Part shown: positions 1 to 5,455 of the stretch, in pieces | How positions within the stretch are numbered: the stretch's first letter is position 1 | How the letters are laid out: each line of letters opens with the position of its first letter | Source of the DNA: CAZQSS01 sp964596405 | GTDB lineage: Bacteria; Patescibacteriota; Patescibacteriia; Magasanikbacterales; UBA10003 | Assembly (NCBI GenBank): GCA_964596405.1 | Contig: CAZQSS010000042.1 | Span: forward strand, 1 to 7,366 | Direction: 5' to 3' | DNA: 7,366 bases | Program-made: the position numbers and the translations under genes | The notes under the pieces: generated by a model | What the model saw: only the letters and a program-made list of their open reading frames with translations | What the model was told of the DNA's origin: nothing | Database searches by the model: none

Positions 1-64
1 ACTGGCCTTTGAGCTGGGTTGGATAAGTGGTGCGTTGAAAACTTGACTATTTATTTGCGCTATT

Positions 65-979
65 TTATCTGGCTTTTTGTTCCAATTTGTGCCAGACCAC
101 CACGAGCGGGCTGGCGATAAAGATTGAGGAATAAGTGCCAAAGACCACGCCGATGATTAAAGTCAAAATAAAATACTTGACGGATTCGCCACCAAAAAAG
201 AAGGTGGCTAAGAGTACCAAAAGCACGGTTAAAGAAGTGTTGATGGAGCGGACGATCGTCTGATTAACACTGCGGTTGGCCACTTCTTCAAAAGTTTCGC
301 GAGGGAACTTGAGCAAATTTTCCCGGATACGATCAAACACCACAATAGTATCATGAACTGAAAAACCCAATACGGTCAGCAAGGCCGTCACAAACATGGT
401 ATCAACCTCTACGCCTTTGAAATGACCCAAGGCGGCAAAAACGCCCACTGGAATGGCCACGTCATGCAAAAGAGCGACAACCGCGCACACGCCATACTTC
501 CAAGAACTGACCGGCCGCGAGACTTTGCGGAAAGCAAAAGCAATATAGATAACGATGGCCAGCATGACAAAAATCACGGCCAAAAAAGATTTTTTCTTCA
601 GCTCCGCGCTGATGGTCGGGCCAATGGTTTCAAATCGTTTTTCGGTAATCACTTCTTGACCGCCGGTAGAGCTTAATTCGTTTAACGCGCTCACGACTTT
701 CTGATGGGTCGGCTCGTCAATGTTTTTCATTTTTATAATCGCGCCGTTATCCCCCGTCGGCTCAACAATCACCTTTTCCACAATAGGCGCGAGTTTATTT
801 TCAATCGTCTGATTATCCGGCCGAGCGCCGCTGTAGCCCACTTCCAAAAGCGAACCGCCGGTAAAATCCAAGCCGGGCTTCAAGCCCCACATCGCCAAGG
901 AAACCAGACTCAAGCCAACCAAAATAATGGAAAGAATGAAAAAATAATTTCTATGTTGTATTAATTTGATGTTAGACAT
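65..979 (-). CDS. secF: Protein translocase subunit SecF
   Basis: SecF is an integral membrane partner of SecD. Together they use the proton-motive force to pull exported proteins off the trans side of SecYEG. The 304-residue length is normal for the family. Seen: a first membrane helix (about 11-31), the family motif GLDFTGGSLLEV (36-47), an extracytoplasmic domain (about 45-125), then five hydrophobic segments (about 131-150, 162-184, 192-214, 247-262, 268-295). The conserved charged motifs are LLHDVAIPVG (170-179, D172) and GFSVHDTIVVFDRIREN (205-221). The ATG has no SD sequence upstream, where the sequence is the AT-rich repeat at the cassette end. It lies downstream of secD on the same strand, as in standard secDF operons, but a four-helix-bundle gene separates the two. 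No terminator is visible in the 64 bases after its stop. The identification is secure. Confidence 0.96.
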   Translation of the reverse strand: MSNIKLIQHRNYFFILSIILVGLSLVSLAMWGLKPGLDFTGGSLLEVGYSGARPDNQTIENKLAPIVEKVIVEPTGDNGAIIKMKNIDEPTHQKVVSALNELSSTGGQEVITEKRFETIGPTISAELKKKSFLAVIFVMLAIVIYIAFAFRKVSRPVSSWKYGVCAVVALLHDVAIPVGVFAALGHFKGVEVDTMFVTALLTVLGFSVHDTIVVFDRIRENLLKFPRETFEEVANRSVNQTIVRSINTSLTVLLVLLATFFFGGESVKYFILTLIIGVVFGTYSSIFIASPLVVVWHKLEQKAR

Positions 980-989
980 ACGCGCGATT

Positions 990-1011
990 GAATTATGAAT
1001 AATGAATTAGG
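990..1011. repeat. Left arm of inverted repeat flanking the four-helix-bundle gene
   Basis: The AT-rich arm has the core ATGAATAATGAATTAGG (995-1011). It matches the reverse complement of 1393-1414 at 19 of 22 positions. It covers the region just past the stop of the four-helix-bundle gene (stop codon 1014-1016) and the leader of secF. A second short-word copy, GAATTAGG, follows directly. The pair looks like terminal repeats of a small cassette, but no target-site duplication is clear. Confidence 0.6.
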
Positions 1012-1013
1012 AA

Positions 1014-1409
1014 TTAGGGATGTGAACGATGAATTATGGCTTTTGAACTCTTAATGAGTCCGTTGATAATTTTATGTACTTTTATTGTTCGCTCCGCGAT
1101 TTCATTAAATTTTTCGTTTGATACATATCCGACATCTCTGGCAATCAATAGTTGACTTTGTAATTCCGTAACCGAACCAAGGGCGATTGAATAGAATTGC
1201 GCTTTCTCTTTGTATGACCATCGGCTGAACCCTTCGGCTATATTTGAAGTTATTGATACCGCGCATCTTCTTACTTGACTTACTAAACCGAACATTTCTT
1301 CTTTTGGAAAATCTTTCGTAACTTTATAAATCATCAAAACCAACTTGTGCCCCTCTTTCCAAGCGTCAAGATCGGTAAACGATCTTATCGTGCCTGATTC
1401 ATGATTCAT
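1014..1409 (-). CDS. Four-helix-bundle protein, 23S rRNA intervening-sequence (IVP) / Avd-like family
   Basis: The 131-residue protein has the family signatures: the N-terminal FTDLDAWKEGHKLVLMIYKVT (11-31), RRCAVSITSNIAEGFSR (47-63), ALGSVTELQSQL (76-87) and a C-terminal helix (100-125). Family knowledge: these proteins fold as a four-helix bundle, were first noted in intervening sequences of 23S rRNA genes, and are related in fold to Avd of diversity-generating retroelements. Their cellular role is not established. It sits between secD and secF in the same orientation, starting 6 bases after the secD stop, and is presumably co-transcribed. The first codons (MNHES) and the bases after the stop lie in or beside the two arms of an inverted repeat, so repeat sequence supplies the start codon. 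A weak AAGGA lies 4 bases before the ATG. No reverse transcriptase or template repeat is present, so an Avd role is not supported here. Confidence 0.88.
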   Translation of the reverse strand: MNHESGTIRSFTDLDAWKEGHKLVLMIYKVTKDFPKEEMFGLVSQVRRCAVSITSNIAEGFSRWSYKEKAQFYSIALGSVTELQSQLLIARDVGYVSNEKFNEIAERTIKVHKIINGLIKSSKAIIHRSHP

Positions 1410-1414
1410 AGTTC
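1393..1414. repeat. Right arm of inverted repeat flanking the four-helix-bundle gene
   Basis: The reverse complement has the core ATGAATCATGAATCAGG, which differs from the left arm core at two of 17 positions. The arm encodes the first codons of the four-helix-bundle gene and ends one base short of the secD stop. The insert therefore fills the secD-secF gap almost exactly. Confidence 0.6.
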
Positions 1415-1415
1415 C

Positions 1416-3452
1416 TTATTCTTTTTTGGTTCCCAAAAACCACCACTCGTTTTTAACGAATGGGCTGAAGAAGTGTAAAAGAATACGGGTGACGGTGATG
1501 GCCGAAAACATACTGACCAAAACACCCAGAGCCAGAGTAAAAGCAAAGCCCTTGACCATGCTCGTGCCAAACCATATCAAAATAAAACACGTAATCAAAC
1601 TGGAAGCGTTAGAGTCGCGAATAGAAAGCCAAGCGCGGGCAAAACCTTCGTTAAGGGCCTGGGTTAAAGACAAACCGCGGCGCAGTTCTTCTTTCGTGCG
1701 TTCAAAAATCAAAACGTTGGCATCCACCGCCATACCGACCGACAGAATGAAACCGGCAATACCGGAAAGCGTGAGGGTCACCGGTATCATTTTGAAGATG
1801 CTCAAAGAGATGGCAGTATAGAGCATCAAAGCAATCACAGCCAAAAGACCGGGCAAACGATACATTATAATCATAAATATGGCGACCGCCAAAAAGCCGA
1901 TGAGACCGGCCCAAAGACTCTTGTGGAGTGATTCCACACCCAAACTTGCCCCGACTGTCTGCTGACTCACTAAAGTAATGGGCACAGGCAGGGCGCCGGC
2001 GTTCAAGCGCTGGGCCAACTGTTTGGCCGAAGCCACATTAAAATTGCCGGAAATAATCGCTTTGCCCTCGCGAATCGGCTCGTTGACCACCGGCACGCTA
2101 ATTGGCTGACCGTCCAAAAAGATGGCCACGTATTTTTTAACATTGCGTTCGGTGATTTGGGCGAACAACTCTTTGCCCTCATCGTTAAATTCCAAAGACA
2201 CGGTGGGCTCGCCCGAATTGGGATCAAACTGCACCGAAGCCCTGGTCAGCTGTTTGCCGGAAAGGCCGGTCGTCTGCCATTCTTCTTTGGGCGGCAATAA
2301 ATCGCTTTCCTGAATTTTTTTTACCAATAGACGAGCAACATTATATTCCGGAGTTTTCTTTTCCTCTTCTTTATAAATAATATGGAAGCCAAATTCTGTT
2401 TCTACCGGCTGGGAAATTCCACCCGTCTTCAGGGCAAAAACCGCTTCTTCAAAAGGTTTAACCATCGCCCCCGGCCCAAACCAGCCCAGCTCGCCGCCGG
2501 AACTTCCGGCGCCCGGCTCGGTGGAATTGGTTTTGGCCAACTCAACAAAATTAGCCACCGTAACTTTTTTCCTCAAATCTTGAGCGGCCTGAAGAGCCGC
2601 TTCTTTGGTAAATTCTTTATCGCAATTTTTAGCGCCTTTGAAACAAATCAAAATGTGCCGCGCTTTTACTTCAGCCCCTTCGCGCGTGCCGATTTTCTTC
2701 AAAACATTATAGCCGGCAGGATTTTCCATCACATTGCTCACCGCGCCGTCCGCCACATATCTGGCCCATTTATAAAATTCCAAATTATTTTTTTCGCTGA
2801 CAAAACCGATATCCCCGCCTTTTTCTTTGGTCGCGGCATCATCGCTGATTTCTTTAACGGCCGTGGCAAAATCCTTGCCGCCTCTTATATCTTTAAGCGC
2901 CAGGGAAGCCCTGACTTGAGCCGCTTTGTTTTGATCCGCCACCTGTTGTTTTTGTTCTTTGGTCAAAGTGGTGGGGGCGGCGGCGGTATTTTCTTCTTTA
3001 AATTCTAAAATCGGCGTCTCGCCAATCATCTTAATCGCTTCTTTAATATCTTTAACCCCGGCCAATTCTACCAGCACGCGCCAAGCTTCGCCGCTTCTGG
3101 TAGTCTGCACCACCGGTTCGGAAACTCCAAACGCATTAACGCGGCGTTCAATCACATCGCGCACGCCGGCCAAAGAGTCGGCTCGCTCGCCCACCGGAAT
3201 TTGAGTGACATCCGCTTCATAAATCAAATGCGTGCCGCCCTGCAAATCCAAACCCAAATGATACGGCACGGTCCACGGAAATTGGCCGAGCTCTATGCCC
3301 GAACGTTTTTTAAACCAATCCGAAGAACGATTGTAGCCTTCGGGAAAGGCAAAAAATCCGGCCGCCAAAAATAAAATTATCACGCCAATCAGCCCGTAAC
3401 GAATGCGGTTGCGGGACATGGCTCGCGTCACGCCAATATTTCTAATGCCCAT
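1416..3452 (-). CDS. secD: Protein translocase subunit SecD with an inserted parvulin (PpiC) prolyl-isomerase domain
   Basis: SecD drives late protein export with SecF. Seen: a membrane helix (about 19-36), the motif YHLGLDLQGGTHL (64-76), the first head segment ending in TPILEFKEE (146-154), a large insert (about 155-385), the second head segment (about 394-495), and the membrane half with five hydrophobic segments and GMAVDANVLIFERTKEEL (573-590). In the insert, 262-361 is a complete parvulin domain: KARHILI (263-269), the GGELGWFGPGAMVKPFEEAVF region (319-339) and FGFHIIYKE (354-362). Residues about 185-255 look like a parvulin half lacking the ARHIL strand (SDDAATKEKGGDIGF, then GYNVLKKIG). 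Two cysteines (270, 277) lie in the full domain. By known SecD topology the insert faces outside the cytoplasm, so it could act on emerging chains much as PrsA or SurA do; this role is inferred. The ATG lacks an SD. An intact reading frame argues against an artefact. Confidence 0.95.
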   Translation of the reverse strand: MGIRNIGVTRAMSRNRIRYGLIGVIILFLAAGFFAFPEGYNRSSDWFKKRSGIELGQFPWTVPYHLGLDLQGGTHLIYEADVTQIPVGERADSLAGVRDVIERRVNAFGVSEPVVQTTRSGEAWRVLVELAGVKDIKEAIKMIGETPILEFKEENTAAAPTTLTKEQKQQVADQNKAAQVRASLALKDIRGGKDFATAVKEISDDAATKEKGGDIGFVSEKNNLEFYKWARYVADGAVSNVMENPAGYNVLKKIGTREGAEVKARHILICFKGAKNCDKEFTKEAALQAAQDLRKKVTVANFVELAKTNSTEPGAGSSGGELGWFGPGAMVKPFEEAVFALKTGGISQPVETEFGFHIIYKEEEKKTPEYNVARLLVKKIQESDLLPPKEEWQTTGLSGKQLTRASVQFDPNSGEPTVSLEFNDEGKELFAQITERNVKKYVAIFLDGQPISVPVVNEPIREGKAIISGNFNVASAKQLAQRLNAGALPVPITLVSQQTVGASLGVESLHKSLWAGLIGFLAVAIFMIIMYRLPGLLAVIALMLYTAISLSIFKMIPVTLTLSGIAGFILSVGMAVDANVLIFERTKEELRRGLSLTQALNEGFARAWLSIRDSNASSLITCFILIWFGTSMVKGFAFTLALGVLVSMFSAITVTRILLHFFSPFVKNEWWFLGTKKE

Positions 3453-3494
3453 ATCTTTGAAATTTTTAATTTTGTAATTTTTAAACTTTAAACT

Positions 3495-3523
3495 ATTATA
3501 AACTAAACTGGGGGACTTGACAA
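3495..3523 (-). promoter_or_regulatory. Predicted promoter of the secD operon
   Basis: On the minus strand, TTGTCA (3523-3518, five of six consensus bases) is followed by a 17-base spacer and a perfect TATAAT (3500-3495). This places transcription start near 3488, about 36 bases before the secD ATG at 3452. The -35 hexamer shares five bases with the -35 of the divergent unit 1 promoter. Confidence 0.72.
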
Positions 3524-3545
3524 GTCCTGAAATTTGTGCTATACT
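3517..3545 (+). promoter_or_regulatory. Strong sigma-70-type promoter of small-gene unit 1
   Basis: A consensus -35 TTGACA (3517-3522) is followed by a 17-base spacer and -10 TATACT (3540-3545), with TG at 3537-3538 forming an extended -10. A run of G precedes the -35. The same G-run plus CTTGACA arrangement occurs before unit 2 (12 of 14 matching bases, 3509-3522 against 4587-4600). Transcription should begin near 3552, leaving a leader of about 100 bases. Confidence 0.8.
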
Positions 3546-3617
3546 AGATTGTTCCTGTTGAACCGGATATTAAGCTCAAAAGAGGCTAAATCGTTCCTTA
3601 TCAACCAAGTCACGCAA

Positions 3618-3647
3618 GCCCCGCCCATACGGGACGGGGCAAGGAGG
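3618..3647 (+). promoter_or_regulatory. Leader hairpin abutting the ribosome binding site of the zinc-ribbon gene
   Basis: GCCCCG (3618-3623) pairs with CGGGGC (3635-3640). Inside it CCC (3624-3626) pairs with GGG (3631-3633) around the loop ATAC, with one bulged A. The stem touches a perfect SD, AAGGAGG (3641-3647), five bases before the ATG at 3653. No T-tract follows, so it is not a terminator. It could keep the SD clear, stabilise the mRNA, or act as a regulatory structure; the sequence does not say which. Confidence 0.6.
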
Positions 3648-3652
3648 CAGTC

Positions 3653-3970
3653 ATGCTCAAGACAGCAAAAGTGGCGTTCGCGGTGAGCGTTGGCGACTTC
3701 AATGCCTGCGGTTGCCCGTTCTGCGGCAGCAAAAACGGCCTGGCCAACGGTTTTGGCGGCGATGCCGTTCTCTGGTCCTGCGCACAGTGCCATCAGCCGT
3801 TCGTGGTTCTGGCCGCCGGTGTCGTCCGGTCCCCCATCCGGCTCTTCGTGGATGGACGGTGGGTCAACCCCGACCTGCGCGCGCACCCCCGGCGATTCCT
3901 GATCGTCACCGACCCCGCCGGCATCATCAAAACCGACGAACCGCCGGCCCAGGACATGTCCGATCGCTAA
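3653..3970 (+). CDS. Small zinc-ribbon protein of unknown function (105 residues)
   Basis: First gene of unit 1, with a perfect AAGGAGG five bases before the ATG. I do not recognise a named family. Seen: cysteines at 19, 21 and 24 (CGCPFCGS) and at 43 and 46 (CAQC). C21-x2-C24 and C43-x2-C46 form the classic four-cysteine zinc-ribbon pattern, 18 residues apart. Between them is a glycine-rich stretch (GLANGFGGDAVLW, 29-41). After the ribbon comes a valine-rich strand region, then a tail rich in proline, arginine and aspartate (70-105) containing AHPRR. There is no signal peptide or membrane helix, so it is probably cytoplasmic. The codons are GC-rich, unlike the sec genes. Zinc ribbons of this type usually bind nucleic acid or serve in protein contacts; which applies here is unknown. 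The gene ends 31 bases before the next start. Confidence 0.82.
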   Translation: MLKTAKVAFAVSVGDFNACGCPFCGSKNGLANGFGGDAVLWSCAQCHQPFVVLAAGVVRSPIRLFVDGRWVNPDLRAHPRRFLIVTDPAGIIKTDEPPAQDMSDR

Positions 3971-4001
3971 ACCCTTTTTCACAAAAGAAAAGAGGTACGC
4001 C

Positions 4002-4211
4002 ATGAAGAAGAACCTGGAGCACTTCCAGACCGAGCTCAAGACCGTCACGGCCAAGATTGACGAGCTGGTGGCGCGGTGCGGCGAGATCGAGAGCAAGATG
4101 ACCGAGCCCACCGACGCCGAGTACGCGGAGTACGAGAAGCTGGGCCCGGAGATCGAGACGCTCAAGGAGCGGCAGAACCAGATCCTCATGCTCATCCACG
4201 CGAGCCGCTAG
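4002..4211 (+). CDS. Small coiled-coil protein of unknown function, extreme GC3 codon use (69 residues)
   Basis: Second gene of unit 1, with an SD-like AGAGGT (3991-3996) six bases before the ATG. The product is hydrophilic, strongly charged and has a heptad-like pattern over 1-35 and 44-66, broken by a short TEPTD turn (34-38). It should be mostly helical, probably an antiparallel coiled-coil hairpin. There are no membrane segments. Of its 69 sense codons, 68 end in G or C (the exception is one ATT), far from the AAA, GAA and ATT-rich usage of secD, secF and the right-hand genes. That suggests a foreign origin or special selection on the mRNA. The family is not recognised. Strong promoter, SD and operon position make it a convincing gene despite its size. 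Confidence 0.8.
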   Translation: MKKNLEHFQTELKTVTAKIDELVARCGEIESKMTEPTDAEYAEYEKLGPEIETLKERQNQILMLIHASR

Positions 4212-4228
4212 CAAGAAAGGAGAAGGAG

Positions 4229-4453
4229 ATGAAAAACGTCATCGAGTACTTGAAATTAAAGATACTTGAAGCTGAAAACCAAATCCAGGCTCTGGTGGAC
4301 GAACGCAAGAATGGATACCAGCACTGGTCGTCCGGACTGCAAAGCCACGACCAAAAAATCATGATGATCCAATCGAACGTCGTCAACCTCCAGAAGCTCC
4401 TTGACGAGGCGCTGAACGCCCAGCGTCGGCTGGACGCCTCAAAACGGCAGTAA
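4229..4453 (+). CDS. Small helical coiled-coil protein of unknown function (74 residues)
   Basis: Third gene of unit 1. AAAGGAG (4216-4222) lies six bases before the ATG; a second GGAG touches the ATG and is too close to serve. The product is predicted helical: an N-terminal helix (about 2-27, EYLKLKILEAENQIQALVDE), a short loop with YQHWSSG (30-36), then a long amphipathic helix (about 40-70). Its overall plan, two helices joined by a turn, resembles the previous gene product, so the two might pair; this is inference. Codon use is mixed, with many AAA, GAA and CAA codons, and is less extreme than in its upstream neighbour. It lies 17 bases after the preceding gene and 21 bases before the unit's terminator. 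Family not recognised. Confidence 0.8.
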   Translation: MKNVIEYLKLKILEAENQIQALVDERKNGYQHWSSGLQSHDQKIMMIQSNVVNLQKLLDEALNAQRRLDASKRQ

Positions 4454-4474
4454 CCCAACCTGCCCAAACCCCAT

Positions 4475-4507
4475 GAGGTCGCTAACCAAAGCGACCTCTT
4501 TTTTTTA
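4475..4507 (+). terminator. Rho-independent terminator of unit 1
   Basis: GAGGTCGC (4475-4482) and GCGACCTC (4491-4498) form a perfect 8-bp stem with an 8-base loop, followed by nine T (4499-4507). It lies just after the third gene and closes unit 1. Confidence 0.92.
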
Positions 4508-4546
4508 TTCGTATAATTCGTGGGCCGCGCCAAGCGGCCATTCGTG
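4508..4546. repeat. Short hairpin flanked by ATTCGTG direct repeats
   Basis: GGCCGC (4523-4528) and GCGGCC (4534-4539) form a perfect 6-bp stem with a 5-base loop. The word ATTCGTG stands directly on each side (4516-4522 and 4540-4546), and another ATTCGT lies at 4508-4513. The 11-base word TATAATTCGTG (4512-4522) recurs exactly at 6588-6598 in the repeat upstream of the kinase gene, linking the two intergenic sequences. There is no T-tract after it. Confidence 0.5.
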
Positions 4547-4594
4547 CAATCCTCTCGCTTATCCGCCTAAAATCCGTTAAAAAACTCGGGGGGC

Positions 4595-4624
4595 TTGACA
4601 GAAAGCCTTAATCTATGATATCCT
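4595..4624 (+). promoter_or_regulatory. Promoter of small-gene unit 2
   Basis: A consensus -35 TTGACA (4595-4600) is preceded by a run of six G and a C. The best -10 is TATCCT (4619-4624) at an 18-base spacing; TATGAT (4614-4619) is a closer match but only 13 bases away. The predicted leader is about 30 bases. The G-run and CTTGACA match the unit 1 promoter. Confidence 0.65.
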
Positions 4625-4661
4625 CTCCACTAGCTCGTCAACCCCTAACCACGGAGCGTGC

Positions 4662-4991
4662 ATGAAGGAGAAACCACCGGCCCAAGTAAATCGCATTGAG
4701 ATCATCAAGACCGCTCATCAGATCAGCCGAAGTGACATCCCGACCCACCTGCAAGATGACCTGGCTACCAAGCTGGTTCGCTGGGTGCGGCAGTACGGCC
4801 ACGAAGCTCTCGTTTGGACCGGCGACCCTTTTTGGACGGATCGCGAACTTGTCACCCATTGCGCGGCCGCGTTAAACTCCCTGGGAAAATCGGAAATAAT
4901 TTCCCGCGAACTCAAAAACGATTCGCTCAACGACGGCGAACGGCACTGGCTCGGCGAGACGCTCCGTATTGCCAGTGAGAAAGACTACTAA
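4662..4991 (+). CDS. Hypothetical protein, first gene of unit 2 (109 residues)
   Basis: I do not recognise this protein. It has a consensus -35 promoter upstream and GGAG (4653-4656) five bases before the ATG. The product is soluble, with no signal peptide, membrane helix or cysteine cluster (single Cys at 67). It appears mainly helical: about 11-22, 29-46 (QDDLATKLVRWVRQYGHE), 60-73, 76-86 and 91-107. The middle carries a tryptophan-rich stretch, VWTGDPFWTD (51-60), suggesting a compact core or a binding surface. Codon use is intermediate between the GC-rich unit 1 genes and the sec genes. The next gene starts 43 bases downstream. The 10-base word CTAACCACGG occurs in its leader (4645-4654) and again across its stop codon (4988-4997). 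Confidence 0.78.
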   Translation: MKEKPPAQVNRIEIIKTAHQISRSDIPTHLQDDLATKLVRWVRQYGHEALVWTGDPFWTDRELVTHCAAALNSLGKSEIISRELKNDSLNDGERHWLGETLRIASEKDY

Positions 4992-5034
4992 CCACGGCGT
5001 CTAAACAAACACCAACGGCAAAAGGAGCGTGAAC

Positions 5035-5229
5035 GTGGCCAAGAAGACTAAGTCGCTCAAGCGAATGGAAAAAAAAGCCGAAGAACAGCGGGCAATTCTT
5101 GAGAGATTGCTCCCACAGGGGCGCCAACCATCAACCATCGGCTGGCGCCGAGCGTTTCACCCGCATAGCCGGCTTGAGATATTGCTGACCAAAAACACGG
5201 TGAGCGCCACTTTGCCGGACGAACTGTAA
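5035..5229 (+). CDS. Small basic hypothetical protein, second gene of unit 2 (64 residues)
   Basis: I chose the GTG at 5035 because AAAGGAG (5021-5027) lies seven bases before it. The in-frame GTG at 5029 is only one base from that SD and is unlikely to be used. The product begins with a lysine-rich helix (AKKTKSLKRMEKKAEEQRAILERLL, about residues 2-26), followed by a shorter, less regular part with GWRRAFHPHSRLEILL (36-51). The basic N-terminus could bind nucleic acid or an acidic partner, but nothing identifies a family. It is the last gene before the unit 2 terminator, 19 bases downstream. The strong SD and operon position support it as real. Confidence 0.7.
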   Translation: MAKKTKSLKRMEKKAEEQRAILERLLPQGRQPSTIGWRRAFHPHSRLEILLTKNTVSATLPDEL

Positions 5230-5248
5230 CAGGAATTCAACACAAAGA

Positions 5249-5280
5249 CCCTCTAACGTCACGTTAGAGGGTTTTATATT
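5249..5280 (+). terminator. Rho-independent terminator of unit 2
   Basis: CCCTCTAAC (5249-5257) and GTTAGAGGG (5263-5271) form a perfect 9-bp stem with the loop GTCAC. TTTTATATTTT follows. It closes unit 2 just before the nested repeat. Confidence 0.88.
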
Positions 5281-5282
5281 TT

Positions 5283-5442
5283 CTGTCATTCCCGACCACG
5301 ATCGGGAATCCAGATATCGCCATTGTCATCCTGAGTGAAGCGAAGCGGAGCCGAAGGATCCCTTATGATCAAAAACCCGCAATAGATTCTTCGCTTTGCT
5401 CAGAATGACATTGCTGGATCCCCGCCTTCGCGAGGATGACAG
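5283..5442. repeat. Nested inverted-repeat element (REP/MITE-like)
   Basis: The 160-base non-coding element has two layers. The outer arms, 5283-5313 and 5414-5442, both begin CTGTCAT and end ATCCAG when read inward; each arm is itself a small hairpin (CCCGA/TCGGG on the left, CCTCGCGAAGGCGGGG on the right). The inner arms, 5325-5345 and 5389-5409, match as inverted copies at 18 of 21 positions (GTCATCCTGAGTGAAGCGAAG type). From general knowledge, repeats of this wording occur in many unrelated bacteria and are read as non-autonomous mobile or REP-like elements. No transposase is present. The element separates unit 2 from the convergent kinase operon. Confidence 0.75.
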
Positions 5443-5455
5443 ACTAATTTTACGC

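Noticed and set aside
1014..1409. Diversity-generating retroelement suggested by the Avd-like protein
   Set aside because: No reverse transcriptase, template repeat or variable repeat is found in the window.
1800..3000. Intein or group I/II intron as the source of the extra SecD sequence
   Set aside because: The insert reads as parvulin domains in frame and has no splicing or homing-endonuclease motifs.
2382..3008. 208-codon open frame on the plus strand inside secD
   Set aside because: It lies wholly antisense to the conserved parvulin region of SecD, and its product has no recognisable motifs; it is a shadow of the GC-rich codon pattern.
3549..3652. Leader peptide in the unit 1 5' region starting at TTG 3549
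   Set aside because: The frame is open but has no SD and starts at the predicted transcription start; there is no run of regulatory codons as in attenuators.
3539..4195. 218-codon open frame on the minus strand across unit 1
   Set aside because: It runs antisense to two genes that have SDs and a shared promoter; the opening is a by-product of high GC3 on the plus strand.
3590..4210. Assembly chimera explaining the GC-rich stretch
   Set aside because: The promoter overlapping secD's and the gradual return to mixed codon use within the same operon make a join unlikely, though read depth was not available to exclude it.
5029..5034. GTG at 5029 as start of the last unit 2 gene
   Set aside because: It is one base from the SD; the GTG at 5035 has a seven-base spacing.
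5283..5442. CRISPR array or tRNA in the repeat-rich intergenic region
   Set aside because: The copies are inverted and nested, not regularly spaced direct repeats, and no cloverleaf can be drawn.
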